From Phytomonospora sp040655735 (GTDB lineage: Bacteria; Actinomycetota; Actinomycetes; Mycobacteriales; Micromonosporaceae): 64,000 bases of DNA. The notes under the pieces were generated by a model. It saw only the letters and a program-made list of their open reading frames with translations, searched no databases and had not been told where the DNA came from. The translations under genes were made by a program, and so were the position numbers. This document shows, one piece after another, positions 1-7,787 of this stretch (positions are counted from its first letter, which is position 1; every line of letters begins with the position of its first letter). The stretch is taken from contig NZ_JBFAKK010000006.1 of assembly GCF_040655735.1 (NCBI RefSeq), positions 434,001 to 498,000 of the forward strand. Reading direction: 5' to 3'.

Positions 1-100
1 CCTGCCCGGCCATCATGTACGGCATCAGCAGGGCACCGCCGACGATGAGCCACGCCCAGGCCCGGTACGTGGTCGGGCTGAGCAGCGGGCGAAGGATCAT
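1..100 (-). CDS. N-terminal fragment of a sensor-domain membrane protein, probably histidine kinase
   Basis: Only the first 33 codons lie in the window; the gene runs off the left edge. The fragment begins MILRPLLSPTTYRAW and continues into a hydrophobic stretch (WLIVGGALLMPYMMAG). This is the usual opening of actinobacterial two-component sensor kinases that carry the putative-sensor membrane domain (first transmembrane helix after a short basic/Ser-Thr head). A second in-frame ATG lies six codons upstream, at 118. The kinase identity is inferred from the N-terminus alone; another small membrane protein with the same head is possible. Confidence 0.45.
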   Translation of the reverse strand, partial: MILRPLLSPTTYRAWAWLIVGGALLMPYMMAGQ

Positions 101-155
101 GGCCCGATCGTGGCACATCGCGACCCTCCGGGACCTCCCGCGCGGGCGGCAGGCC

Positions 156-173
156 CTCCCCCACGCGGGGGAG
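156..173 (-). terminator. Terminator-like hairpin after the DUF488 gene
   Basis: A 7-bp perfect stem (CTCCCCC / GGGGGAG) with a 4-nt loop sits 5 nt beyond the stop codon of the minus-strand DUF488 gene. It lacks a T tract, so it is a hairpin consistent with actinobacterial termination rather than a canonical intrinsic terminator. Confidence 0.4.
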
Positions 174-177
174 TCGG

Positions 178-546
178 TCAGCCCGCGTCTTCTTCGAGGT
201 GCTCCAGGAGGATGGGGACGTGGCTGGTGTCGACGTTCTTGACCGCCGTCACCAGCGTCACCGTGCCCTTCGCGGCCGCCTCCCGCAGTTCTCGCAGGGG
301 CTCCGCGGCCTCGTCGGCGTCGAGTTCGGCGCGATAGCGGCCGGCGAACTCGTCGTGCCGCTCGGCGGGCGCCTCGTGGTACCACTTGCGCAGGCCGGTG
401 CTGGGCGTGATCTCCTTCGGCCAGCGGTCCACCTCGGCCTTCTCCTTGGCGAGCCCGCGCGGCCAGAGCCGGTCGACGAGGACGCGGAGTCCGTCCTCGG
501 GCCGTGGTTCCTCGTAGGCGCGGCGCACCCGGAATCGGTCCCCCAC
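178..546 (-). CDS. DUF488 family protein
   Basis: About 122 residues from a GTG at 546, preceded by a good GGAGAGG ribosome site. An open frame extends further upstream to 642, but that extension is low-complexity Gly/Arg and overlaps nothing conserved. The protein opens with RVRRAYEEP and then contains VLVDRLWPRGL and the Lys/Glu-rich segment typical of the short DUF488 family (YeaO-like). It ends with VTLVTAVKNVDTSHVPIL, another family block. Full length for the family. Function is not established; members are small cytosolic proteins. It is divergent from the lipoprotein gene at 649, and the roughly 100-bp gap between them probably holds both promoters. Confidence 0.85.
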   Translation of the reverse strand: MGDRFRVRRAYEEPRPEDGLRVLVDRLWPRGLAKEKAEVDRWPKEITPSTGLRKWYHEAPAERHDEFAGRYRAELDADEAAEPLRELREAAAKGTVTLVTAVKNVDTSHVPILLEHLEEDAG

Positions 547-648
547 GGGGCCCCCTCTCCTCTGCCGACCATTCTCGGCCCCGCCGCCGCCGGTCGCCGC
601 GCTTCGGCGAACTGGAACCCCGGACCCCATCTCGTACGTCACAGCACC

Positions 649-1605
649 ATGCGAACCAGAACTGGACTACTCACCGTCACGCTTCTCGCCGCGATGACCC
701 TCGCGGCGTGCGGCAAAGGAGACGGGACCGGCGAGGCCGGTGATCCCGCCTCGAACGACGCCTTCTCGCCGCGCGCGGCGCAGGTCGCCGAGGTCTGGCG
801 CGCCGTTCCCCCGACCGGGGTCTGGAGCACCGGTTTCGTGCCGCTGACCGGCCTGACGGTCAAGCCGACCGCGGGTCCCGACGGGCAGCCGCTCGACGAG
901 GCGACCCAGACCGCGCTCACCGCGGGCTTCCTGATCCTCAAGACCGACCTGCCGAACGGGTCCCCCGCCGAAGGCGAGATCGCGTTCCCCGACGGCACAC
1001 CGCTGCCGGTCGGTCTCGTCGACGCGCAGACCGCGTGGAAAGACCTCGCACCCGCCGACCCGGCCGACTGCTCGGCGACGCCGCAGGACCCCGACCCCTC
1101 CGGCAGCGGCGGTCCCGACGACTCCACCTCCCACAAGGTCCCCTGCTCGACGCTGCGCGTCACCGGCGCCGAACTCGGCTCGATCCCGCTGCTGACCAGC
1201 CGGGGAACCGCCGAGGTCCCGGCGTGGCTGTTCACCGTCGACGGACTCTCCGAGCCCGTCGCCCGCGTCGCGGTCTCCCCCGACGACGTCGACGAGGTGC
1301 CTCGGGTCGACGTGCCCGAACCCGGCGACATGACCGGCCTGGCCGCCGCGCAGGACCTGGTGTCCGTCGACGGCGGCACCGTCACCTACCGGCTCGGTGT
1401 CGGCGCCTGCGACACCGACATCAAGCCGCTGTTCCTGGAGACCGACAGCGTCATCGTGGTCGCCGGCAGCGTCAAGACCACCGGCGACACCTGCATCGAC
1501 CTGCTCAAGTACGAGCCGGTGACGATCACCCTCGGCGAGCCCCTCGGCAACCGCCCGATCGTCTCGGCGCACACCGGCCAGCCGGTGCACGCCGCGCTGT
1601 TCTAA
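649..1605 (+). CDS. Secreted lipoprotein of unknown function
   Basis: 318 residues from the ATG at 649. The N-terminus is a clear lipoprotein signal: a basic MRTRTG head, a hydrophobic core (LLTVTLLAAMTL) and a lipobox LAAC whose cysteine would be acylated. A low-complexity Gly/Asp linker follows. The mature part is Asp/Pro-rich with paired cysteines (for example C at DCSATP, PCSTLRV, GACDTD and DTCIDLL), suggesting disulfides in an extracytoplasmic fold. I do not recognise the domain; the repeated TGLTV/RVTGAELGS style resembles other actinobacterial surface lipoproteins of unknown role. No strong ribosome site is seen before the ATG. The stop overlaps the end of the convergent DUF6886 gene by 4 nt. 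Confidence 0.8.
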   Translation: MRTRTGLLTVTLLAAMTLAACGKGDGTGEAGDPASNDAFSPRAAQVAEVWRAVPPTGVWSTGFVPLTGLTVKPTAGPDGQPLDEATQTALTAGFLILKTDLPNGSPAEGEIAFPDGTPLPVGLVDAQTAWKDLAPADPADCSATPQDPDPSGSGGPDDSTSHKVPCSTLRVTGAELGSIPLLTSRGTAEVPAWLFTVDGLSEPVARVAVSPDDVDEVPRVDVPEPGDMTGLAAAQDLVSVDGGTVTYRLGVGACDTDIKPLFLETDSVIVVAGSVKTTGDTCIDLLKYEPVTITLGEPLGNRPIVSAHTGQPVHAALF

Positions 1606-2144
1606 CCCCGCGGGGCCGGAGCGGCGTTGCGCAGCCGGATGCCGCTCCAGCCGAGCGTGCTCTCGGTGACCGCGGCCCAGAAGGGCCACAGGTTCGGCAG
1701 CACCCGCAGGCCGATCCCGGCCGCCTGGTGGCAGGCGAAGAGGTCGCCGACGCGTTCGGCGGGCCCGAGCGGGAGGACCGGCTCGGTGGCGACCTGGGCG
1801 TGGGGATCGTCGGCGGTGAAAGGCCGAAACCGCTCGGCTGGCAGGCGGTAGGCGTAGAGCTCCACCGTGCGCATCGCGTCGAGCCAGGCGTACTCGACGG
1901 CGTGGACCCGGTCCCCGCAACCGGGACCGATGATCATGTCCCGGTCGTCCTCGGTGGAATCCTCGGTGACGAAGGCGATGGCGCGCGGGCACTGGCGCGG
2001 GAACCAGTAGTCCGGGGCGCGATCGTGGTCGACGGCCCACACGTAGGCCTCGGGCTGCTGGGCGGTGACGGCGACGTGCGGTTCGAAGCGGGTGATCGTC
2101 GGATCCTCTGAAAAGTGCAGGACCTGTCCGGGTTCTGGTCGCAT
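1602..2144 (-). CDS. DUF6886 family protein
   Basis: 180 residues from ATG 2144; a further in-frame start exists 12 codons upstream. The opening block VLHFSEDPTITRFEPHVA and the following VWAVDHDRAPDYWFPRQCPR segment are the signature of DUF6886, a small family of soluble proteins without an assigned reaction. Conserved His, Asp, Trp and Cys residues cluster in the first 60 residues, compatible with an enzyme related to ADP-ribosyl transferases or lyases, but that is inference. The gene is single and convergent with the lipoprotein gene. The first ~30 codons lie just upstream of, and divergent to, the solute-binding protein gene starting at 2250. Confidence 0.75.
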   Translation of the reverse strand: MRPEPGQVLHFSEDPTITRFEPHVAVTAQQPEAYVWAVDHDRAPDYWFPRQCPRAIAFVTEDSTEDDRDMIIGPGCGDRVHAVEYAWLDAMRTVELYAYRLPAERFRPFTADDPHAQVATEPVLPLGPAERVGDLFACHQAAGIGLRVLPNLWPFWAAVTESTLGWSGIRLRNAAPAPRG

Positions 2145-2249
2145 GCGCGGATGCAACCAGGATCGGCCCGCACGGGGCAACCCTTTTGGCGGGCGAGCAC
2201 TACAGTGACCAGGCCCCTCACCCGCGATACCCCCCGACGGAGCAGGTCA

Positions 2250-4145
2250 ATGTCCCAGCCCCCGTATCCCGGACCCCCGCCTCCCCCGAACGATCCCCAG
2301 CAGCCGTACGGGCAGCAGCCCCCGCAACAGCCCTGGCAGCAACCGCAGCAACCGCAGCAACCCCCGCCCTACCAGCCCCAGCAGCCGCAGTACCCGCCCC
2401 AGCAGCCCGCATACGGGCAGCCTCCTGCGTACACGCCTCAACAGCCCGCATACGGGCAGCCGCAGTTCGGGGCCCCGCAGGACCAGCAGCAGTGGCAGCA
2501 GCCCTGGCAGCAACCGGCCGTCCCCCCGAAGAAGAAGGCCGGACTCGGCCTGTACTTCGGCATCGGCGGCGGCGCGCTGGCCGCGATCATCATCGTCATC
2601 GTGCTCGTCGTCGCCCTCAACGGCAGCGCCTCCACGCCTCCCGCCGACGCCGGCCCCTCGGACGATCCGGGCGTGACCGCCAACGACGCCAACCTGGTCT
2701 ACATGTCGCTCAAGCCGACCAGCCTGCTCCCCGGCCACAGTGGATACGAACCCGAGAACACCGTGCTGTCGGCGCTGTACGCGGGCCTGACCCGCAACGA
2801 CCCGGTCTCCGGAATGCCGGTCAACCGGATCGCCGAGAGCGTCACCAGCACCGACTCCAAGACCTGGACGATCAAGCTGCGGTCCGGCTTCACCTTCCAC
2901 GACGGCGAACCCGTCACCGCGTCGTCCTTCGTGGACGCCTGGAACTACGTCGCCGACGAGGCCAACGCCATGAGCGCGGCCTTCTTCTTCGAGCGCTTCG
3001 AGGGCTTCGAAGGGGCGCAGGGCAGTGCCAGCACCATGTCCGGCCTCGCCGTCCAGGACGACCTGACCTTCACCGTCACGCTCGTCGAGCCCTGGGTCGT
3101 CTTCCCGACGGCGCTGTCCTACCCGGCGCTGTCGCCGATGGCGCGGGCGTGCCTCGACGCGATGAGCAGCTGCGAGACCATGCCGATCGGCAACGGCCCC
3201 TTCCGCATGGACGGCCCCTGGTCGGCGGGAACGGAACTCACGCTCCTGCGCAATGACGCCTTCGCCGGCGACAAGCCTCAGTACGGGTCGCTGGAGTTCA
3301 TGTTCGTCGACGACCCTGCGATCGCCTACCCCGCGCTCGCCGCCGGCGAGGTCGACGTCGCCCGCGTCTGGGATGAGCCGCCCAACGAGGTCGAGACGGT
3401 GACGCTGCCGATCGCGCAGCTCGGCTACATCGGCTTCCCCACCGGCAAGAAGCCCTACCAGAGCGCCGACCTGCGCCGGGCCGTCTCCCTGTCGATCGAC
3501 CGCGAGGAGATCATCGAGACCCTCGGCCTCGACTACATGGTCCCGGCCGACTCCTTCACGCCGCCCGGCATCGTCGGGCACAACGCCGGCTCCTGCGGGG
3601 ACTGCTCGTTCCAGCCGGAGATCGCCAAGGAACTGTTCGAGAAGGCGAAGTGGCCGAAGGGCGAGCACGTCGAGTTCGCGCACAGCATGAACAACGCGGT
3701 GGCCGCGCAGTATCTGGAGCTGGTGTGCGCGAGCGTGACCGAGGTGCTGGGCGCCGATTGCGACGTGGTCGCGATGGAGTCCGCCGAGTTCTCCGGGGAC
3801 ATCGCCGCCAACGGGCACGACACGCCGTGGGCCTCGGGCTGGATCCCCGACCAGGCAAACGTGGAGGCGTTCCTGCGGCCGCTGTACGGGACCGGGAACT
3901 ACTTCGGTTACAGCAATCCCGCCTTCGACGACCTCGTCGCGCAGGGAAACGCCAAGGCGACGATGGAGGAGGCGTTCCCGCTCTATCTGGAGGCCGAGCG
4001 GCTCATGGCGCCCGACCTGCCGCTGATCCCCTTCTCGACCGAGCGGTACATCGCCGGGCACAGCGAGCGGATCGTGCGGGGCACGCTCCAGGTCGATCCG
4101 TCGACCGAGGCTCCGCTGTTCGACCTGATCCAGGTCACCGGGTAG
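2250..4145 (+). CDS. Membrane-anchored family 5 solute-binding protein (peptide ABC transporter type)
   Basis: 631 residues from ATG 2250; an upstream extension of the frame overlaps the divergent gene and was rejected. Residues 1-92 are almost pure Pro/Gln/Tyr, then KKK at about 94-96, then one transmembrane helix (about 100-122, rich in Ile/Val). The rest is an SBP_bac_5 domain: typical blocks are NLVYMSL, PENTVLSALYAGLTR, WTIKLRSGFTFHDGEPVTA and YQSADLRRAVSLSIDREEI. The family captures oligopeptides or nickel for ABC importers outside the membrane. Unusually, it is not a lipoprotein but a type II anchored protein with a long disordered cytosolic tail, and no permease or ATPase gene is adjacent. 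It is an orphan binding protein or a sensor-like derivative. Confidence 0.85.
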   Translation: MSQPPYPGPPPPPNDPQQPYGQQPPQQPWQQPQQPQQPPPYQPQQPQYPPQQPAYGQPPAYTPQQPAYGQPQFGAPQDQQQWQQPWQQPAVPPKKKAGLGLYFGIGGGALAAIIIVIVLVVALNGSASTPPADAGPSDDPGVTANDANLVYMSLKPTSLLPGHSGYEPENTVLSALYAGLTRNDPVSGMPVNRIAESVTSTDSKTWTIKLRSGFTFHDGEPVTASSFVDAWNYVADEANAMSAAFFFERFEGFEGAQGSASTMSGLAVQDDLTFTVTLVEPWVVFPTALSYPALSPMARACLDAMSSCETMPIGNGPFRMDGPWSAGTELTLLRNDAFAGDKPQYGSLEFMFVDDPAIAYPALAAGEVDVARVWDEPPNEVETVTLPIAQLGYIGFPTGKKPYQSADLRRAVSLSIDREEIIETLGLDYMVPADSFTPPGIVGHNAGSCGDCSFQPEIAKELFEKAKWPKGEHVEFAHSMNNAVAAQYLELVCASVTEVLGADCDVVAMESAEFSGDIAANGHDTPWASGWIPDQANVEAFLRPLYGTGNYFGYSNPAFDDLVAQGNAKATMEEAFPLYLEAERLMAPDLPLIPFSTERYIAGHSERIVRGTLQVDPSTEAPLFDLIQVTG

Positions 4146-4160
4146 CCGGGTAAGGCGGCA

Positions 4161-5084
4161 TCAGCGCACGACGCCGAGACCGGCCCGGGTCAGCAGATCG
4201 CGGATCCGGTCGGTCTCGGCCTCGTCGAGGGGACGCAGTGGCGCGGCGGCGGCGGGGTGGTCGATGACGCCGCGCAGGTAGAGGGCGGTCTTGAAGGCGC
4301 CGAGCGCCACCGCCGACGGTCCGACGCGGGAACGGTCGGCCACCGAGGTGATGTCGAAGAGTTCGACGAGTCGTTCCTGTTCGGCCGTCGCGGTTTCGGC
4401 GTCACCGGTGAAAGCGGCCGCGGCGAGCCGGACGTAGCCGTCGGGGTCGACGTTGCCGAGACCCGGCACGGCGCCGTGCGCGCCGAGTCCGAGCGCGAGG
4501 TCGCAGAGCAGTTCCGAGCCGGTGAGGACGCGCAGGCCGGTCCCCTCGGTGAGCCGAAGGACGCGGCGGAAGGCGGAGAGGTCACCGCTGGAGTCCTTGA
4601 CGGCGGCGATGTGGCGGGACTGGGCCAGTTCGGCGAGCGAGGACGCGGGCAGTCCGGTGTGGACGGCGCTGGGGATGTCGTAGGCGACCACGGGAACGCC
4701 GATGGAGTCGTGGACGAGGCGGTAGTGGGCGGTGACCTCGTCGGGGTGGACACCCACGTAGAAGGGCGCGGTGACCACGACGGCGTCGGCGCCGAGCGTC
4801 TCGGCGCGGCGGGCGTGGTCGATGACGCGGCGGGTGCCGGTGTCGACGGCTCCCACGAGGACGGGGACCTGCCCTGCGGCGGTGCCGACGACCGTGCGCA
4901 CGACGGTGTCGCGCTGGCCGTCGGTCAGCAGCGCGATCTCACCGGTGGAACCGCCGGCGAAAAGGCCGTCGACACCCGCGTCGAGCAGGAACGCGCAGAG
5001 CCGCTCCAGGGAGGCGGTGTCGACGTCGCCGTCGGCGGTGAACGGGGTGGCCACGGGCGGGACGATCCCGGCGAGGTCGATCAT
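4161..5084 (-). CDS. DapA-family aldolase/dehydratase in a sugar-acid cluster
   Basis: 307 residues, a complete TIM-barrel class I lyase of the DapA/N-acetylneuraminate lyase superfamily. Visible signatures are the pyruvate carboxylate-binding GGSTGE (44-49), the proton-relay Tyr135 in VVAYDIPSA, and the Schiff-base Lys163 in AAVKDSSGD. The gene overlaps the upstream KDPG aldolase gene by 4 nt and is last in an operon with KDG kinase. In this setting a role on 2-keto-3-deoxy sugar acids (KDG aldolase or ketodeoxyglucarate dehydratase type) is more likely than lysine biosynthesis; sequence alone does not fix the substrate. The real dapA would be expected elsewhere. It is convergent with the solute-binding protein gene. 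Confidence 0.85.
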   Translation of the reverse strand: MIDLAGIVPPVATPFTADGDVDTASLERLCAFLLDAGVDGLFAGGSTGEIALLTDGQRDTVVRTVVGTAAGQVPVLVGAVDTGTRRVIDHARRAETLGADAVVVTAPFYVGVHPDEVTAHYRLVHDSIGVPVVAYDIPSAVHTGLPASSLAELAQSRHIAAVKDSSGDLSAFRRVLRLTEGTGLRVLTGSELLCDLALGLGAHGAVPGLGNVDPDGYVRLAAAAFTGDAETATAEQERLVELFDITSVADRSRVGPSAVALGAFKTALYLRGVIDHPAAAAPLRPLDEAETDRIRDLLTRAGLGVVR

Positions 5085-5698
5085 GCGCGGCGGCCGGCGA
5101 GCGCGGCGAGCAGGGGAAGCTGGGCGGGGTCTTCGAGGGCGGCGCCGACGGCGACGACCCGTGCTCCGGCGGCGAGATAGCCGTGGGCGCTGGCGGCGTC
5201 GACGCCCCCGGTGGCGACGAAGCGGATGGCGGGGAAGGGCGCGGTGACCGCGCGGAACCAGGCCGGGCCGAGGACGGCCGCGGGGAAGGCCTTGACCCAG
5301 GTCAGGCCCAGGGACAGGGCACGCTGGACCTCACCGGGGGTGGCGACTCCGGGCAGGTGCGGAATACCTGCGGTGATGCTGGCCTCGATGACGGCGGGGT
5401 CGAGACCGGGCGCGACGGTGAAGGCGACGCCTGCTTCTGCCGCCGCGCGCAGCTGCTCGGCGTCGATGACGGTCCCTGCGCCGACGCCTCGGCCGCGTTC
5501 GGCCCCCGCCGCGACGGCCGCGCGCAGGGACGGGAGAGCGTCGGTGGTCTGGATGGGGACCTCGACGTGCTCGATGCCGAGGTCCCAGGCGCGGGTCGCG
5601 AGTTCGACGGTGCGCGCGGGGTCGTGTCCGCGCAAGATGGCCATGACGGGTGTCGTGGCGAAGGCGGCGTCGAACCAGGCGCCGAAGTCAGTGGGCAC
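5081..5698 (-). CDS. eda: KDPG/KHG aldolase (2-dehydro-3-deoxy-6-phosphogluconate aldolase)
   Basis: 205 residues, standard length for the class I trimeric aldolase that splits 2-keto-3-deoxy-6-phosphogluconate into pyruvate and glyceraldehyde 3-phosphate. The opening TPVMAILRGHDP, the catalytic Glu46 in HVEVPIQT, the GAGTV loop at about 73-77, the Schiff-base Lys136 in WVKAFPA and the phosphate-binding VATGGVD all match the family. It overlaps the upstream KDG kinase gene by 11 nt and the downstream DapA-family gene by 4 nt, so the three are translationally coupled. With the kinase it forms the lower half of a hexuronate or gluconate (Entner-Doudoroff type) route. Confidence 0.93.
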   Translation of the reverse strand: MPTDFGAWFDAAFATTPVMAILRGHDPARTVELATRAWDLGIEHVEVPIQTTDALPSLRAAVAAGAERGRGVGAGTVIDAEQLRAAAEAGVAFTVAPGLDPAVIEASITAGIPHLPGVATPGEVQRALSLGLTWVKAFPAAVLGPAWFRAVTAPFPAIRFVATGGVDAASAHGYLAAGARVVAVGAALEDPAQLPLLAALAGRRA

Positions 5699-6644
5699 CG
5701 CTAGCCTCCGGTTCGCGGACTCGCGGGCCGTGACCGGCGCGGTAGTCGCCGGTGCTGCCGAGGGTCCAGGCGGCGAGGGAGTGGCCTAGGGCCAGGCGCT
5801 CGGCGGGCGGGCGGCCGGTGAGGAGGGCGGCGAGGAAGCCGCCGGCGAAGGCGTCACCGGCACCGACCGGTTCGACGACGGCCACCTTGCGGGCGGGCAG
5901 CCGGTGGACGCCGGTCGCGCCGGTGTCGTCGCGGGTGAACTCGACGGCTTCGCGGTCGGCGTCCTTGACGACGACGTGGCGCGGCTCCGGGAGGAGCGCG
6001 GCGACGTCCTCGGCGGTCCCGGCGCCCCACAGGGTCTCGGCCTCGTCGAGGCCGACGAGGACGACGTCGGCGAGGCGGGCCAGGGCCAGCAGGGCGGCCC
6101 CCGCGCGGTCGGGCGGCCAGAGGGCGGGCCGGTAGTTGGCGTCGAAGGAGACGCCGAGGCCGTGCTCGCGGGCCCTGGCGATGAGGGCGGGCAGGAGTTC
6201 GGCGCAACTCTCCGACAGGGCGGGTGTGATGCCGGTCAGGTGAAGCCAGCGGGCACCGGCGAGGGGCCAGTCGTCGATGTGGGCGGCGGCGAGACGGGAG
6301 GCCGCCGAACCACTTCGGTAGTAGTGGACCCGGGTGCCGTCGGGGCCCGGATCCTTGAGGTAGAGGCCGGTCGGAGCGCCCGCGTCGCGGACGACCCAGC
6401 GGGTGTCGACGCCGTGCTCTTCGACGGCGCGCAGGACGCGGTCGCCGAGCGGATCCGCGCCGAGTCGGCTGATCCAGGCGGTGGGCAGGCCGAGTTCGGT
6501 CAGGTGTGCGGCGACGTTGGACTCGGCGCCGCCGTGGGCGAGCGCGAAGTGCTCGGCCTCGGCGAGCCGGAGGGGCTCGGTCGGGGTCACCAGGGCCATG
6601 GTCTCGCCGACGCAGAGCACCTGGGGCGCAGGGGTGTGGGACAC
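5688..6644 (-). CDS. kdgK: 2-keto-3-deoxygluconate kinase, PfkB family
   Basis: 318 residues from GTG 6644. This start keeps the first beta strand (VLCVGETMALVTP) that every member needs; the next in-frame ATG, at 6599, would cut it. PfkB signatures are the AHGGAESNVAAHLTELG substrate and dimer region, YFRSGSAAS-like segments (YYRSGSAAS), and the C-terminal anion hole/catalytic base PVGAGDAFAGGF. The sequence resembles KDG kinases more than ribokinases (GETMALVTP opening). It phosphorylates KDG to KDPG, the substrate of the next gene product. It leads the minus-strand operon; its promoter region faces the epimerase gene and contains a LacI-type operator at 6709 and a palindrome at 6780. Confidence 0.88.
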   Translation of the reverse strand: MSHTPAPQVLCVGETMALVTPTEPLRLAEAEHFALAHGGAESNVAAHLTELGLPTAWISRLGADPLGDRVLRAVEEHGVDTRWVVRDAGAPTGLYLKDPGPDGTRVHYYRSGSAASRLAAAHIDDWPLAGARWLHLTGITPALSESCAELLPALIARAREHGLGVSFDANYRPALWPPDRAGAALLALARLADVVLVGLDEAETLWGAGTAEDVAALLPEPRHVVVKDADREAVEFTRDDTGATGVHRLPARKVAVVEPVGAGDAFAGGFLAALLTGRPPAERLALGHSLAAWTLGSTGDYRAGHGPRVREPEASGAH

Positions 6645-6708
6645 CTCACCGACGTTAGCGCGTGATCGACTGCGGCCCGGTCGGCTCGGGCCGTTCTGTT
6701 CCGCATGT

Positions 6709-6722
6709 TGGGAGCGCTCCCC
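6709..6722. promoter_or_regulatory. LacI-family type operator (CebR-like box)
   Basis: The sequence TGGGAGCGCTCCCC is a near-perfect palindrome, one base off the actinobacterial TGGGAGCGCTCCCA box bound by the LacI-family repressor CebR and relatives. It lies 65 nt upstream of the kdgK start and 97 nt upstream of the epimerase start, so one repressor dimer could control both arms. No lacI gene is in the window; the regulator would be encoded elsewhere. Confidence 0.6.
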
Positions 6723-6779
6723 TGGGGCGCCGTGGTGGTTCTTCCGGATTCGGGAGGCGATCATGGCGCGCCTATCCTT

Positions 6780-6807
6780 TCGGATGCCGACGCGCGTCGG
6801 CATCCGA
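6780..6807. promoter_or_regulatory. 28-bp palindrome overlapping the epimerase leader
   Basis: Two perfectly complementary 13-nt arms (left arm TCGGATGCCGACG) flank a CG centre and end only 12 nt before the epimerase start, touching the GAGAGGAG ribosome site. It could be an operator for a second regulator or an mRNA hairpin controlling access to the ribosome site. It has no T tract and is not placed as a terminator of a known gene. Confidence 0.55.
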
Positions 6808-6818
6808 GAGGAGTTCCC

Positions 6819-7787
6819 GTGGACAATGCCGGTTCCGCCCGACGCGAGCACGGGGGCACCGCCGCCGGGCACGTGAACTCTCCGCTCGGACGCGTGCTGG
6901 TGACCGGGGCCGGTGGCCTGATCGGGCGAGCGGTGATCCGGCATCTCGACGGGCTGGGCGTCCCGGTGACGGCGCTGGTGCTCTCGGATCCCGGCGACCT
7001 GGGCACCGAGCGGGTCGTCGTCGGCAGCGCCGGTGACCGGGCGACCGTGGAGGACGCTCTCGACGGCGTCGACGCGGTGATCCATCTCGCGGCGCTGCCC
7101 GCGCCGGGCCTCGGCACGCCCGAGGAGGTGTTCTGCGGGAACACCTCGGCGACGTTCAGCGTCCTCGACGCGGCGGGTGCGGCCGGGATCCGGCGGGCGG
7201 TGATCGCCAGCAGCGTCAACTACCTCGGCTACCTGTTCTCCCCGCGACCCGACCAGGGTCCGGCGTCCCTGCCCGTCGACGCGACGACGCCGACCGTCGC
7301 GGCCGATCCCTACTCGCTGTCGAAGGTCGTCGACGAGCAGATCGCGGCGGCCGCACACCGCTGCCACGGGATCGGCGTGGTCTCACTGCGTTTCCCGTTC
7401 ATCGGCGGGTTCGGCGAGGTACCCGGACTCGACGGCCGCCTGCCCGAACGCGCCGAGCGGCTCGCCGCCTGTCCGGGCGAGGGCGCGCCCGACCTGTGGC
7501 TGTACCTGGAGACCCGCGACGCCGCCCGCGCGGCCGTCGACGCACTCTCGCCCGCCCGGCCCGGCGCCCACGCGGTGTTCGTCGCCGCCCCGGAGACCTT
7601 CGTGCCCTACCGCACCGCCGAGCTGATCGAGGCCTTCCACCCTCGCGCACGCGTGACGCGGGAACTGCCGGGCCGTACCGCGCCCGTCGACCTCGACCCG
7701 GCCCGTCGGCTGTTCGGCTTCCACGCCGAGCACGTCCTCGACCTGCCGATCCTCCCCCTCCCCGCACAAAGGAGCGACAACCGATGA
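6819..7787 (+). CDS. NAD-dependent epimerase/dehydratase (extended SDR), possibly uronate dehydrogenase-like
   Basis: 322 residues from GTG 6819, chosen because GAGAGGAG sits 6-13 nt upstream. A Rossmann NAD-binding motif GAGGLIG (30-36) follows RVLVTG. The acidic DAVIHLAALP block, the catalytic ASSVNYLGY region and the YSLSK active-site Tyr/Lys pair identify an extended short-chain dehydrogenase. The best guess in this cluster is oxidation or reduction of a hexuronate (uronate dehydrogenase-type Udh and fructuronate reductase are alternatives). It overlaps the next gene, a sugar-acid dehydratase, at ATGA, indicating coupled translation. Substrate is inferred from context only. Confidence 0.78.
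   Translation: MDNAGSARREHGGTAAGHVNSPLGRVLVTGAGGLIGRAVIRHLDGLGVPVTALVLSDPGDLGTERVVVGSAGDRATVEDALDGVDAVIHLAALPAPGLGTPEEVFCGNTSATFSVLDAAGAAGIRRAVIASSVNYLGYLFSPRPDQGPASLPVDATTPTVAADPYSLSKVVDEQIAAAAHRCHGIGVVSLRFPFIGGFGEVPGLDGRLPERAERLAACPGEGAPDLWLYLETRDAARAAVDALSPARPGAHAVFVAAPETFVPYRTAELIEAFHPRARVTRELPGRTAPVDLDPARRLFGFHAEHVLDLPILPLPAQRSDNR

Noticed and set aside
2247..4061. A 604-codon minus-strand frame opposite the solute-binding protein gene
   Set aside because: Shadow of a gene with clear SBP_bac_5 motifs; Arg/Gly/Val-biased translation without homology signals.
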